Below, piece after piece: positions 49,977 to 59,081 of a stretch of DNA of 64,000 bases. Numbering within the stretch: the first letter of the stretch is position 1; each line of letters starts with the position of its first letter. The position numbers and the translations under genes were made by a program. A model generated the notes under the pieces. It was not told the DNA's origin. It did no database searches and saw only the letters and a list, made by a program, of their open reading frames with translations. This DNA comes from Paraburkholderia mimosarum LMG 23256 = NBRC 106338 (GTDB lineage Bacteria > Pseudomonadota > Gammaproteobacteria > Burkholderiales > Burkholderiaceae): assembly GCF_000739815.1 (NCBI RefSeq), contig NZ_BBJJ01000001.1, forward strand, positions 248,001 through 312,000, in the 5' to 3' direction.

Positions 49977-50307
49977 GGAAATTCCGTTCATCACCCTCGG
50001 GAGGCGGGAGCGTTGATGCTACCGCAGATGTCATGCGCCGCGGTTTCGAAAGTCCAGTGATTCGCGATTCTGCCTCGCCGGCGAATGCGCGCGAAAGCTT
50101 GTGCCCAGATTGGTAACGTTGCTGCTATAGCTTCAGTGCGTCCCGGACGCCTGATCCAGCTTGCATGCGGGTGGCGTTATCATCACGCAGGCAGGATGAT
50201 ACTGTCGCGACCGACGTGTGGCGCCGGCAACCCCCCACCGATTACCGGGGGTTCCCGATAATGGCGCGAGCATGCTTTTCAATAAGTTGTTGCGAGGGGT
50301 TTCCCGT
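49977..50307. other. Divergent promoter region with a strong hairpin near the PAP2 gene
   Basis: About 330 bases between the divergent response regulator and PAP2 gene with no supportable gene. A 7-bp stem AACCCCC/GGGGGTT (50229-50235 with 50247-50253) overlaps an alternative CGGG-GGTT-CCCG hairpin (50246-50257). The two structures cannot form together, 50 bases before the PAP2 start. Confidence 0.4.
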
Positions 50308-51096
50308 ATGGAGCACCAGGCTGGAGGCGGCAACGAAAGGGGATGGCGATTTGTCTTTCGTCGTATTGGCCTCGCGCGGTTGGCGGCAGCCGTTCTTCTG
50401 GTCCTTGGAGGCGTCTGGCTGTTTCTCGGTATTCTCGAAGACGTTCTCAGCGGTGACCCCCTGGTCACCGTCGACCGGATGCTTCATCAGTGGCTGCAGG
50501 GACTGCGCATTCCCGTGTTTGATTACGTAATGGTGGGAGCTTCGCAACTCGGCGATGCAGCGGTCGTGGTTCCGGTCTCCCTGGTCGTGCTGATTACGCT
50601 CGTGCTACGGCGGGAATGGCGGACGGCCGGTTACTGGGTTGCTGCCATCGCGGCGGCTGAAATATCCGTCAAGTTACTCAAGTTCGCGGTCCAGCGCGCA
50701 CGGCCGGCATCGGTCTACGAAGGCATCGAAAGCTTCTCCTTCCCCAGTAGCCACGCGACACTGGGCATTGTGGTCTATGGGTTCCTTACGTATCTCGTTT
50801 GTCGAGGTCGCCAGAGGGTGGCGCAATTCAGGATCGCAGTGGTGAGCGGCTCGGTCATAGCGCTGATAGCCTTTTCCCGCCTGTACCTCGGTGTTCACTG
50901 GTTTTCCGACATTGTGGCGGGCCTCAGTCTCGGCACGGCATGGATTGCGTTTCTATCCGTCGCCCATCATCTCAGGGACAGCGACACGCGAGGTTCAGCG
51001 GTGCTGGGGATCGTTGCGCTCGTCACGTTTCTCACGGCTGCCGCGATTCACATCTTCCTGAACCACGCCGCAGATCTCGTGCGCTACGCGATGTAG
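50308..51096 (+). CDS. PAP2-family membrane phosphatase
   Basis: A 262-residue membrane protein with six hydrophobic segments and all three PAP2 motifs: LKFAVQRARPASVY, FSFPSSHATLG and FSRLYLGVHWFSDIVAG. Relatives dephosphorylate phosphatidic acid, undecaprenyl diphosphate or lipid A phosphates in the periplasm. The ATG at 50308 has GAGGGG about eight bases upstream; an in-frame ATG at 50272 is an alternative adding 12 residues. This is the second PAP2 gene of the window and belongs to a different subgroup from the one at 41 kb. It stands alone. Confidence 0.87.
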   Translation: MEHQAGGGNERGWRFVFRRIGLARLAAAVLLVLGGVWLFLGILEDVLSGDPLVTVDRMLHQWLQGLRIPVFDYVMVGASQLGDAAVVVPVSLVVLITLVLRREWRTAGYWVAAIAAAEISVKLLKFAVQRARPASVYEGIESFSFPSSHATLGIVVYGFLTYLVCRGRQRVAQFRIAVVSGSVIALIAFSRLYLGVHWFSDIVAGLSLGTAWIAFLSVAHHLRDSDTRGSAVLGIVALVTFLTAAAIHIFLNHAADLVRYAM

Positions 51097-51241
51097 CGAA
51101 ACACTGCTTGCCTGGTCAAACCGGCTCACGACGCAGATCAGTTGAAGGTGAAAGGGCAGGCGCACGCGTTTTCATGTCGGGCAACTCGTTCAGCGGTGCT
51201 GGAAAGACCCGAATAGCGCAAGGCGACTGTCGCGTTGCCGC

Positions 51242-52411
51242 TCAACCGCCGGCGAGCGCGCGGATCTTCCTGACGACCCGGCGAAGCTGCTGCGCCGCGA
51301 GCGGCAGTTCGGCGAGCCGGCCGCGCAACGTTAGTATGACGAAATGCGACTCATACCTGCTCTTTTGGTTGGTCCAGCGCGCCTTGTAGGCCGAAAAGAA
51401 CGGACGAAAGTCGAAATCCCGGCCGCTCGCGTGCGCCCAGCGCACCATGCTGTCGACGATCAGATTGCCGACCGAACATGCAGCGTAGGATTCGTCGTAG
51501 GTCGTGATGAAGTACTCGATGCTGCGCGGTCCGACCAGGTTGACCGAAGCGGCAACCGGGGTGCCGTCCAGTTTCACGAAATAGACGAGCGGCGTTGAAA
51601 CGAGTTCGATCCGTCCCGCGAGGTCGATGAAGAAGTCACGCACTTCGTCGTCCATGAGAAACGATGCATCGAAGCCGCGCGCGCGAGCCCAGCGGCGCTT
51701 GTTCGCAAAGAGCCAGGTCAGCACCTCGCGGGCGTCATCGGCGTCCTGACACCAGCCATACTGAACTACGCCCTGCTCCGCGAGACGTCTTGCGCAGCGG
51801 CGCAGCGTCCCACGCAGCGATTCCGGCCGCGTGGCGAGAAAGGCGTCGTAGGTGGTGAAGGTGCAGAGGCCGATCGAGTAGCCGTCCACGCGCCGCCAGC
51901 GCTCCGGTATCGCGCGCAGCACCCACGACTGCGGCACATTGGCGAGCGCGGCCGCAAGCGGGCTGTTTTGTTCGACAAAAACGATTTCCAGCACGTCGGC
52001 GCCGACGCCGCACAACCCTTCGAGGGCGGCCGCGTAGAGGCGTACATCGGCTGGATCGGCGAGGAGCGGGCCGGCGTACTCCTGGTCGTTCCCGCAGCCG
52101 AGCGCGCGTGCAACACGGTACGCGCCCCGGCGCACGATGATCACCGGCCAGAGCGCGACGAGCACCGTGCCGTCGCTCACGAGCACAACGCTGACTGTCT
52201 CGCCAAGCGCGAAGGCGCGGGCCGCGGCAACTTCGCAGTAAGGGAAATCGAGGCCCGGCGGACACGTAGCGGCCAGTGCCTCCCACGCTGGGCGCAGGCG
52301 TGCGAAGTCCGCCGCGGACCTGCACACCGTGATGACATGGCGAAACGGGCTTCCCGCCTGAGCAGGCGCGGTTTGCGGGATGCTGGCGGCTTCGATCGAC
52401 GTGTCTTGCAT
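51242..52411 (-). CDS. CelD/BcsL-type GNAT-fold acetyltransferase
   Basis: A 389-residue protein of the CelD/BcsL (FemAB/GNAT-like) family. The N-terminal half holds VCRSAADFARLRPAWEALAA and LVALWPVIIVRRGAYRVARA. The C-terminal GNAT domain includes LVYFVKLDGTPVAASVNLVG, YDESYAACSVGNLIVDSMVR and FDFRPFFSAYKARWTNQKSR. Members acylate polysaccharide or small substrates in the cytoplasm, often for exopolysaccharide or cellulose production. No such cluster is adjacent, so the substrate is unknown. The ATG at 52411 with GGAGG upstream is preferred over an in-frame TTG. Confidence 0.85.
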   Translation of the reverse strand: MQDTSIEAASIPQTAPAQAGSPFRHVITVCRSAADFARLRPAWEALAATCPPGLDFPYCEVAAARAFALGETVSVVLVSDGTVLVALWPVIIVRRGAYRVARALGCGNDQEYAGPLLADPADVRLYAAALEGLCGVGADVLEIVFVEQNSPLAAALANVPQSWVLRAIPERWRRVDGYSIGLCTFTTYDAFLATRPESLRGTLRRCARRLAEQGVVQYGWCQDADDAREVLTWLFANKRRWARARGFDASFLMDDEVRDFFIDLAGRIELVSTPLVYFVKLDGTPVAASVNLVGPRSIEYFITTYDESYAACSVGNLIVDSMVRWAHASGRDFDFRPFFSAYKARWTNQKSRYESHFVILTLRGRLAELPLAAQQLRRVVRKIRALAGG

Positions 52412-52731
52412 GGCATCCTCCGACAATTCAATGCGGCCGGGGCGTCCAACTCATGCTGCAGGTGCATCATCGATAGCTCACGGTTCACTGCAAAAAAGAA
52501 GTGGAACGCGTGCACCTCTCGTGAGGCTATGGTCTCTAAAGCACGATGTGTGCGAAACGACCCTTCTTGATTTTGGCGGCGAACGGCTAGTGGCTTGTTT
52601 TTCGGTCAGCGGCTACCGAAAATACTGGGCGCTTTGGTCTTTAGAGCAAGGTTCTTGCCCAGCTTATGGAGGACTCTCCACGAGGCACGAACATCCGCCG
52701 CGCCAAAAAATGGCGTCCTCAGAACCGGAGC
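52412..52731. other. Intergenic stretch with no supportable gene
   Basis: About 320 bases upstream of the acetyltransferase and before the BamA-like remnant. An open + strand frame crosses it but shows no family resemblance before position 52732. It is less GC-rich than its surroundings. Confidence 0.4.
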
Positions 52732-53024
52732 GACGCCCGATCGGCGGATCGAAGATGCTGACGATCACTGCGGAGTTGAAGCTCCCTGTGCCGTTGCCGG
52801 ATGGAGGAAACCGTCTGAACGCGTTCACTTTCGTGGACGGCGGCAATGCGTGGGGCGCTCAAGGCGCGAGCATTGCATCGAACGGCATGCGCTTCAGCTA
52901 CGGGCTGGGCCTCGCATGGAACTCGCCTGTCGGCGCGCTCAAGGTCAGCGCCGGGTTTCCGATTGGCCGCAAGCAATTCGACCGCTATCAGCCGTTCCAG
53001 ATGCAGTTCGAAGCGGTGTTTTGA
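52732..53024 (+). pseudogene. C-terminal fragment of a BamA/Omp85-type outer-membrane protein
   Basis: About 97 codons from RRPIGGSKMLTITAELKLPV through NAFTFVDGGNAWGA and LGLAWNSPVGALKVSAGFPI to a terminal FQMQFEAVF. This is the last four or five strands of an Omp85 barrel with the typical C-terminal Phe insertion signal. The POTRA domains and most of the barrel (several hundred residues) are absent, and upstream sequence does not continue the homology. The essential bamA must be elsewhere. A relic left by recombination. Confidence 0.75.
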
Positions 53025-53091
53025 CGCGGGCCAAGGAGCCCGAATATCGTGGCAGGCGTGCGTCCTGTCTCCCCGCGTCCTGCAATTCAAA

Positions 53092-53300
53092 TCACGGATT
53101 TCCCGCGCCGCCTGAGACGCCGTAGATCTGTCCGGTCACATAACTCGCCTGAGCGGACGCGAGATCCACATACACATGGGCGATTTCCGCAGGCTGGCCG
53201 GGGCGCCCATCGGCACCTGCTGGCCGAACTTCTCCACATTCTGCGTGGTTTGCCCGCCGCTCACCTGAAGCGCGGGCCAGAACGGCCCAGGCGCGCAGGT
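53092..53300 (-). pseudogene. C-terminal fragment of a short-chain dehydrogenase (SDR)
   Basis: On the - strand [20 protein letters not shown] and [10 protein letters not shown] match the YghA-like SDR family, known for NADP-dependent sugar/aldehyde reduction. After a one-base deletion near 53200 the match resumes in another frame as [20 protein letters not shown] and [12 protein letters not shown] to the stop. The first 180-200 residues, including the Rossmann motif and catalytic Tyr-Lys, are missing. It meets the Zn-ADH fragment tail to tail about 20 bases away. Confidence 0.75.
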
Positions 53301-53321
53301 ATGGTCCATGCGCCTCGCTCG

Positions 53322-53522
53322 ATGCCGCGCAATCTCACGCTCAAGCTCGGCAATTGCAACCACCGGACGATCGTGCCGAAGCTCGTGGAGATCGTGCGGG
53401 AGGGCGCCTTCGATCCGCTCGGCGTGCTCACGCACCGCGAGCCGCTCATGAACGTGCTGGACGCCTATCGCGCGTTCGACGCGCGCGAGCCCGGCTGGAT
53501 CAAGGTCAAGCTCGAACCGTGA
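53322..53522 (+). pseudogene. C-terminal fragment of a zinc-dependent alcohol/formaldehyde dehydrogenase
   Basis: About 66 codons reading [20 protein letters not shown], then [20 protein letters not shown] and [19 protein letters not shown]. This is the end of a glutathione-independent FdhA-type or related zinc ADH. The catalytic and nucleotide-binding domains are absent. An ATG happens to open the frame, but no ribosome site is evident. It points away from the SDR fragment. Confidence 0.75.
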
Positions 53523-53610
53523 CGAGAAGCGAGGCCGGCGCGCGGCGGGCCTTGTCTCCCGGCCTGTGGCAAACCATCGGCCATTCGATAATCGATAAGG
53601 ACTTCGTATC

Positions 53611-54936
53611 ATGATGGAGGAGGCGCTCTGGTTTCTGCTCGTGGGCGTGCTTCTGATGTTCATCGCGCTCGCGCGCGGCCCCATCAAGCGTCTGCCGCTC
53701 ACCGGGGCGATGATCTATCTCGCGGTGGGGGTGCTCGTCGGGCCCGCGTCTTTCGGGCTCGTTCACACCGATCTCGCGCGCGTTCCGCGCGTGCTGTCGA
53801 TCATCGCGGAGGCGGGACTCGTGGTCTCGCTGTTCTCGGTCGGCATGCATCTGCGCGTGCGGTTGCGCGACCGGCTCTGGCGGCTGCCGCTGCGGCTTGG
53901 CGTCGTCGCGATGATCGTGAGCGCCGCGCTGATGGCCGCGTTCGCATGGGCGATGGGCGAGCCGGCCGGCGTCGCGCTATTTCTTGCTGCCACGCTCGCG
54001 CCCACCGACCCCGTGCTCGCGAACGAACTGCGCGTGCGTGAAGCCGGCGACGACGAGCCGCTGCGTTTCGCGCTCTCGGGCGAGGGCGGCTTCAACGACG
54101 GCGCGGCCATGCCTATCGCGCTCGTTGGCCTCGCGCTGTGCGGCACGCGTGTCGATGGCATGCAGCACGCGGGCAGTGCGGCCCTTTCGGTGCTGTGGGG
54201 CGTCGCGGGCGCGCTGCTCGTTGGCGCCGTGCTCGCCACGCTCTGCGCGCGGCTCACGTTTTACCTGCGCACGCGCCACGGCGAGGCCGTGGGCCTCGAC
54301 GGCTTCATCGCCATCGGCCTGATGGCCGTCACCTATGGCGTCGCGCTGCTCGTGCATGCCTACGCGTTCGTTGCCGTGTTCGCGGCCGGCGTGGCGCTGC
54401 GCCACGAGGAATTACGCGCGACGGGCGAGCAGCGACCGGCCGAGGCGCTGGAAGACGTTCAGCATGGCGAGCGCGCCGAGGTGGCGAAAGACCCCGAACG
54501 CGCCCACGCCTGGCTTGCCGAAAATATGACGGGCTTCACGCTGGAAATCGAGCACCTCGCGGAGTTTTCGCTGATGCTATTGATCGGCTGCCTCGTATCC
54601 GCCCATTGGCGCGAGATGCTGCAATGGCGGCCGCTGCTCTACGCGCTCGTGCTGGTGTTCGTGGCGCGGCCCGTGGCCGTGTTGATCGCGATGGCGGGCT
54701 CCAGCGCCGATGCCCAGCAACGCGGTTTGATGGGGTGGATGGGCATACGCGGTGTGGGTGCGTTCTATTACGCGGTGTGGGGAATCGACCAGGCCGGCGA
54801 CTTGCTGCGCCCCGTGCTGCCGGTGGCGCTCGATGCGATCGTGATTTCGGTGCTGCTGCACGGATCGACGGCTAGCTATGCGCTGGGCCGCTATTTCCGC
54901 AAGCGCGAAGCGATCGCGGCGCAGGCCGGCGGCTGA
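53611..54936 (+). CDS. Cation:proton antiporter (CPA1/NhaP-like)
   Basis: A 441-residue inner-membrane protein with about 12 hydrophobic segments. It contains [20 protein letters not shown], the unwound-helix type motif [17 protein letters not shown] (TDP site), and [20 protein letters not shown] (GEGGFNDG, ion-binding Asp). A charged cytoplasmic loop (about 270-305) lies before the last helices. These motifs are those of Na+/H+ or K+/H+ exchangers of the CPA1 family. The start ATG is directly after a short AAGGA region. From here to the right end the DNA is noticeably more GC-rich than before. Confidence 0.88.
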   Translation: MMEEALWFLLVGVLLMFIALARGPIKRLPLTGAMIYLAVGVLVGPASFGLVHTDLARVPRVLSIIAEAGLVVSLFSVGMHLRVRLRDRLWRLPLRLGVVAMIVSAALMAAFAWAMGEPAGVALFLAATLAPTDPVLANELRVREAGDDEPLRFALSGEGGFNDGAAMPIALVGLALCGTRVDGMQHAGSAALSVLWGVAGALLVGAVLATLCARLTFYLRTRHGEAVGLDGFIAIGLMAVTYGVALLVHAYAFVAVFAAGVALRHEELRATGEQRPAEALEDVQHGERAEVAKDPERAHAWLAENMTGFTLEIEHLAEFSLMLLIGCLVSAHWREMLQWRPLLYALVLVFVARPVAVLIAMAGSSADAQQRGLMGWMGIRGVGAFYYAVWGIDQAGDLLRPVLPVALDAIVISVLLHGSTASYALGRYFRKREAIAAQAGG

Positions 54937-55024
54937 ACGCCGGCGCGCCGTTGCAACCATGACGCGCAATGAACGGCATGCGGCTTGCTGAGCCTCTCGC
55001 GCCAGCTTTGCACGAGATCCGGCG

Positions 55025-55741
55025 ATGCACAGACCCGCTGCCATCCCCGACGACGACTTCAACGCGCCCCGCCGCGCGCCCCGCTTCTTCGTGGTGTCGC
55101 CGCATCTTGACGACGCGGTGCTCGGCTGTTCGACGCTGCTTTCGCTGCGCTCGGGCGCCGTGGTCTGCACGGTGTTCGCGGGCGAGCCCGCACGGCCCGC
55201 GCGCACGCCGTGGGACGAGGCGGGCGGTTTCGCCGATTCGCACGAGGCGATGGCCGCGCGCCGCGAAGAGGACGAGCGCGCGGTGGCCTTGTGGGCGGCG
55301 CACGCGGTGCGGCTCGATTTTCTCGACGCGCAGTATGGCGCGACGCCGACCGTATCCGCAGTGGCCGACGCGATCGCCGCGCAGTTCGAACGCTTTGCGT
55401 TGCGCACGCTCGTGTGTCCGCTCGGGCTCTGGCATTCCGATCACGAACTGGTGGGCGCGGCGTGCCGCTCGCTGTTGATCACGGGGCGCCTGCGTGCCTG
55501 CATCGCCTATGAAGATCCCATCTACCGCGCGATTCCGGGCGCGCTTTCCGCCGGACTCGCGCGACTGGAAAGCCAGCGGTTGCGCGCGAGTCCGTTGCCC
55601 TTGCAGCCGTTAGCGCCGCGCCGGGCGGCGGCGCTCAAGCTTCGGGCCGTGCGCGCGTATGGGAGCCAGTTGCGCGCGTTCGGATCGTTTCCGCTCGACG
55701 TGGCGCGCACGGAGCGCTACTGGCGGCTGGAGCGCGCCTGA
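55025..55741 (+). CDS. PIG-L family deacetylase
   Basis: A 238-residue LmbE/PIG-L fold protein. The zinc-binding motif is SPHLDDAVLG (His-x-Asp-Asp), and the third ligand is the His of LWHSDHELVGAA. PIG-L enzymes remove N-acetyl groups from amino-sugar conjugates such as GlcNAc-inositol or bacillithiol precursors. It is cytoplasmic. It is convergent with a glycosyltransferase gene 34 bases away. In many Burkholderiales PIG-L and glycosyltransferase genes occur together in sugar-conjugate clusters, suggesting a shared pathway (inference). The substrate is unknown. Confidence 0.87.
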   Translation: MHRPAAIPDDDFNAPRRAPRFFVVSPHLDDAVLGCSTLLSLRSGAVVCTVFAGEPARPARTPWDEAGGFADSHEAMAARREEDERAVALWAAHAVRLDFLDAQYGATPTVSAVADAIAAQFERFALRTLVCPLGLWHSDHELVGAACRSLLITGRLRACIAYEDPIYRAIPGALSAGLARLESQRLRASPLPLQPLAPRRAAALKLRAVRAYGSQLRAFGSFPLDVARTERYWRLERA

Positions 55742-55774
55742 GGTACGTCCACGCGGCGCGTCGGCCTCTTTGCT

Positions 55775-56800
55775 TCAGCGCGAATGTTTGCGCGGCGCGG
55801 CGTCTTCTTCGTCTGCGTCTTCCGGGTCGATGCATTCGGCGACATCGATGCCCGGTTCCATACCGCCGTTCATTCTCCCTTTCACACCCGTACGCCCCTT
55901 GCGCGCCAGCACGCGCTCCCGCTTGCGAACCGCATCGCGCATGCGCAGCACGCGCGGGGCAACGGGGCGCCGGCGCTGCATGGCCCAGCGTATGCCCTCC
56001 CACAGCGCGCGCAGATCCTCGGCGGCGTGCCGCTCGCGCAGCGCGCTGCCGATGGCCGACCCCGTCGCGGCCAGCGCCTCGCTGCGCGGCAGCCGCATCC
56101 ACGCCACGAGCGCGGCGTTGCGCGCCACAAAGCGCCGGCGCAGTTCGCTGTCGCGAGCGAGCGAGGGGCGGTGATGAACTTCGAGTTCGGGCGCATACGC
56201 GATGCGATAGCCGGCCTGCAGCAGGTCGAGCGAGAGCAGCGCCTCTTCGCCGCCGATGAAAAGCCGCGGCTCGTAGCCTCCCAGCGCGCGAAAGACTTCG
56301 GTGCGGAATACGCAGGCGCCGGCCATGAAGCCGATCAGCGGAACCAGCCCATCGTGGCCCGCGAGGCCCCGGGCGTCGCGCAGCGGGCTCGCGGCCATCA
56401 GCGCGCAGGCGGGATCGAGCGTGCGCTCGGGCCCCACGACGACGCGCGCCGACAGCACCCCCACATGGGGATGGCGGTCGAGCAGCTCGGCCGCGCGTGC
56501 GAGCGAGCCCGCCTGCCAGTCGGTGTCGTCGTCGCTGAACGCGACGTAGCCTGTCATGACCTGTTCGACGCCTTCGTTGCGGCCGGCCGCGCCTAGGTTC
56601 CGGTCGCAGTGCACGACGCGAAGGCCCGGGTAGGTGTGGGCGAGCAATTGCGCCGTGCCGTCGGTCGAGCCGTTGTCCACCACGACGATCGTCGGCCGCT
56701 CAGGGAGCCGCAACAGCGACGCCACGGTGCGCATCACTTCCTCGCGTCGGTTGCGTGTGAGCACGACCACGCTGATGCGAGCATTCAGGAAACTCTGCAA
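55775..56800 (-). CDS. GT2-family glycosyltransferase
   Basis: A 341-residue glycosyltransferase family 2 protein. The GT-A core shows ISVVVLTRNRREEVMRTVAS, TIVVVDNGSTDGTAQLLA, LGAAGRNEGVEQV, the DxD-like metal site VAFSDDDTDWQ, and FIGGEEALLSLDLLQAGYRI. The last 40 residues are acidic. The start is a TTG at 56800 with GGAGG six bases upstream, giving the sequence LQSFLNARISVVVL; no ATG lies in frame between it and the first conserved strand. Such enzymes add sugars to lipids or polysaccharides at the cytoplasmic face. The partner PIG-L gene is convergent. Confidence 0.85.
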   Translation of the reverse strand: MQSFLNARISVVVLTRNRREEVMRTVASLLRLPERPTIVVVDNGSTDGTAQLLAHTYPGLRVVHCDRNLGAAGRNEGVEQVMTGYVAFSDDDTDWQAGSLARAAELLDRHPHVGVLSARVVVGPERTLDPACALMAASPLRDARGLAGHDGLVPLIGFMAGACVFRTEVFRALGGYEPRLFIGGEEALLSLDLLQAGYRIAYAPELEVHHRPSLARDSELRRRFVARNAALVAWMRLPRSEALAATGSAIGSALRERHAAEDLRALWEGIRWAMQRRRPVAPRVLRMRDAVRKRERVLARKGRTGVKGRMNGGMEPGIDVAECIDPEDADEEDAAPRKHSR

Positions 56801-56904
56801 ACCCCGCCTCCATGCGCGCGAAAAGACCGCGCAGAGCCAGGGGTTTGCGCAAGGCGCGTGCCGTCCCTGCTCGACGCCGCCCGGCGTGATTTTGCTGGCG
56901 TGCC

Positions 56905-57816
56905 TTAGATCGCTTGCGCATCGCGCCGCAACGGTTCCTCGGCAAATCCGAAGCGCGTCATCAGGCGGCGTGCGTCGAATGGCGCTTCGGTCTTCTGGTC
57001 GTTGTCGAAATAGCAGTACACGTCGCGCGGCTTGCGCTCGCGGGCGCGCGGTTGCGGCGCGATGAGGCGGGCGTCGGCGGAAGGCTTGCCTTCGCTCCAT
57101 GCCTTGAGCCGCGCGTGCCACTGATCCAGCGCGGCATCGCTGTACGCGCCTGCATATTTTGCCGCCGAACCGTGCAGCCGCACGTACGCGAAATCGGCCG
57201 TTGCGTCTTCCGCATAGGGCCACGGCTCGGTCGAATCCGAGACCACGAGCGCCACGCGATAGCGCCGCAGCAGATCGACGAAGACGGGCGCGACAAAGCT
57301 CGCGTGGCGAATCTCGATGGCGTGGCGCATCGGCCGGTTGCGGTCGATTTCGATCCACGGTTCGATCACGCGCGCGTCGTGACGTGCCGCAAGACGCCGC
57401 GCCGCTTCGGTGTCGTGCGGCAGCAGCGCGAGAAAGCGTTCGAGGCGATCGGCATGGAAGCGATAGTTCGGCGGGAATTGCCAGAGGATCGGTCCGAGCT
57501 TTGCGTTCAGCGCCAGCAGGCCTTGAGCGAAGAAGTTCGCGCATGCAACGTTGGCCGATTCGTCGCGAAAGCGCAGCATGTGCGTGAGATAGCGCGCGCC
57601 TTTCACGCTGAATACGAACGCGTCGGGCGTTTCGTCGTGCCAGTGGCGAAACGCGGCGGGCGACTGCAGGCCGTAATGCGTGCCGTTGATTTCGATGGTC
57701 TGCACCGCGCGCGACGCGAATTCGAGTTCCCGCTTTTGCGCGAGCCCCGGCGGATAGAAGGTGCCGCGCCAGCCGTCGTAACGCCAGCCCGAAATGCCTA
57801 TGCGTACCTCGCTCAT
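56905..57816 (-). CDS. DUF72 family protein
   Basis: A 303-residue TIM-barrel-like protein of the DUF72 family. Markers are VRIGISGWRYDGWRGTFYPP at the start, LQSPAAFRHWHDETPDAFVF, GPILWQFPPNYRF, HAIEIRHASFVAPVFVDLL, DFAYVRLHGSA and VYCYFDNDQKTEAPFDARRL. DUF72 proteins are cytoplasmic and widespread; their activity is not established. The ATG at 57816 follows GGGAG. It lies upstream of the glycosyltransferase (104 bp gap) on the same strand and could be co-transcribed. Confidence 0.9.
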   Translation of the reverse strand: MSEVRIGISGWRYDGWRGTFYPPGLAQKRELEFASRAVQTIEINGTHYGLQSPAAFRHWHDETPDAFVFSVKGARYLTHMLRFRDESANVACANFFAQGLLALNAKLGPILWQFPPNYRFHADRLERFLALLPHDTEAARRLAARHDARVIEPWIEIDRNRPMRHAIEIRHASFVAPVFVDLLRRYRVALVVSDSTEPWPYAEDATADFAYVRLHGSAAKYAGAYSDAALDQWHARLKAWSEGKPSADARLIAPQPRARERKPRDVYCYFDNDQKTEAPFDARRLMTRFGFAEEPLRRDAQAI

Positions 57817-58056
57817 GGCCGTGCTCCCTGTTGTCGCTGCGTGAGACCGTGCACGCCTCGTGCCGTGGCGCCAGCGCATCGTCCCGCGAGGCGTCCGTCG
57901 AGGAATGTTCGGGAACGTCGGTTGCGCCACCTCAAGCCGAGACTCTCAACGACACCAGCGAAGATTTTCGCGGGCGCGACATCATCGCGCTCGTCACCGA
58001 CCGCGTAAAGGGCAATACGCTTTTCCTGCCACCAGGGCAAGCCCGGCGTGAATGAA

Positions 58057-58552
58057 ATGACGGGCGAGCATCACGATCCCGACGTGAAGCGCCGCGCACG
58101 AAGAACTCGATGCGCTGATCCAGACGCTGCACGAGAACGGCGTGCTGCGGCTCGCGAACGATCTCGCGGGCGCGAAGACGCAGATCGCGAAGGTTCTCGT
58201 AGACGATCTGAGCAAGGAAGACACGCTCAACGCGGTCCAGTATCTCTGCGTGCTGCTGATGGCGCTTTCGCGCATTCCGCCCGCGCAGTTTTACAAGTTC
58301 GCCTTTGCAACGAGCGATGGCGCGGGCCGCGCGAGCACATGGAAGCTCGGCGTGAGCGGTGCCTACAGGATGCTGCACGACGAACATCTGTGGCATGCGC
58401 TGATGCCGCTGATCGAAGGCAGGAAGGCAGTCGCGACGGCACTGGAGCAGGACATGGACAAGCCGATCCCCGGCGTTCAGCGGGAAGGCGACCCGCGGGT
58501 AGCGCGGGTATGGCCATTGCGAAAAGTCGGTCTCCTACTCACGGAGGCAATC
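58057..58552 (+). pseudogene. DUF1641-like protein with frameshift near its start
   Basis: ATG 58057 (or 58048) opens MTGEHHDPDVKRRA. A one-base shift near 58100 leads into the conserved frame LDALIQTLHENGVLRLANDL and IAKVLVDDLSKEDTLNAVQY. This is the pattern of DUF1641 proteins, short helical partners of flavoprotein oxidoreductases. The downstream frame has no stop of its own and continues in frame into the DUF892 gene. Either the gene is damaged at both ends, or an unusual start and fusion are used. Function unknown. Confidence 0.55.
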
Positions 58553-59053
58553 ATGAGCCAGAGAAAGACCATCGACGACCTTTTCGTTCACATGCTCTCG
58601 GACATCTACAGCGCCGAAAAGCAGCTCACGCGTGCGCTCGCGAAGCTCTCGCGCACGGCGAGCGATCCGCAGCTCGCCGATGCATTCAAGACCCACCTCG
58701 AAGAAACGCAGGGGCAGATCGAGCGCATCGACAAGGTGGTGGAATCGACCGGCATTCGCCTGAAGCGGGTGAAGTGCGTGGCAATGGAAGGTCTCATCGA
58801 AGAGGGCGCGGAACTGATCGACGAGATCGAGAAGGGGCCCGTGCTCGATGCGGGGCTCGTGGCGGCCGCGCAGAAGGTGGAGCACTACGAGATCGCCGCG
58901 TATGGAAGCCTTTGCGCGCTCGGCAAGCAGTTGGGGCATGAGGAGGCGGTGAACCTGCTCAAGGAGACGCTCGAGGAAGAAAAGGCCACCGACATGAAGC
59001 TCACGCAGTTCGCCGAAGCCGCGGGCAACCGGAAGGCTACGGAAAAGCAGTGA
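58553..59053 (+). CDS. DUF892 (YciE/YciF-type) ferritin-like protein
   Basis: A 166-residue four-helix ferritin-like protein. It begins RKTIDDLFVHMLSDIYSAEK, a hallmark of the DUF892 family, and shows LARTASDPQLADAF-like helix 2, ETQGQIERIDKVVESTGIRL, AAAQKVEHYEIAAYGSLCAL and LLKETLEEEKATDMKLTQFA. The Glu/His residues in YSAEKQL, ETQGQ, EHYE and EEEK could form a di-iron site. The family is stress-induced with poorly known chemistry. The ATG at 58553 has ACGGAGG at ideal distance. It is followed 28 bp later by the PLD-VTT gene. Confidence 0.9.
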   Translation: MSQRKTIDDLFVHMLSDIYSAEKQLTRALAKLSRTASDPQLADAFKTHLEETQGQIERIDKVVESTGIRLKRVKCVAMEGLIEEGAELIDEIEKGPVLDAGLVAAAQKVEHYEIAAYGSLCALGKQLGHEEAVNLLKETLEEEKATDMKLTQFAEAAGNRKATEKQ

Positions 59054-59081
59054 GCACGGCGGCGCGGCGGGACAGAGGAGC

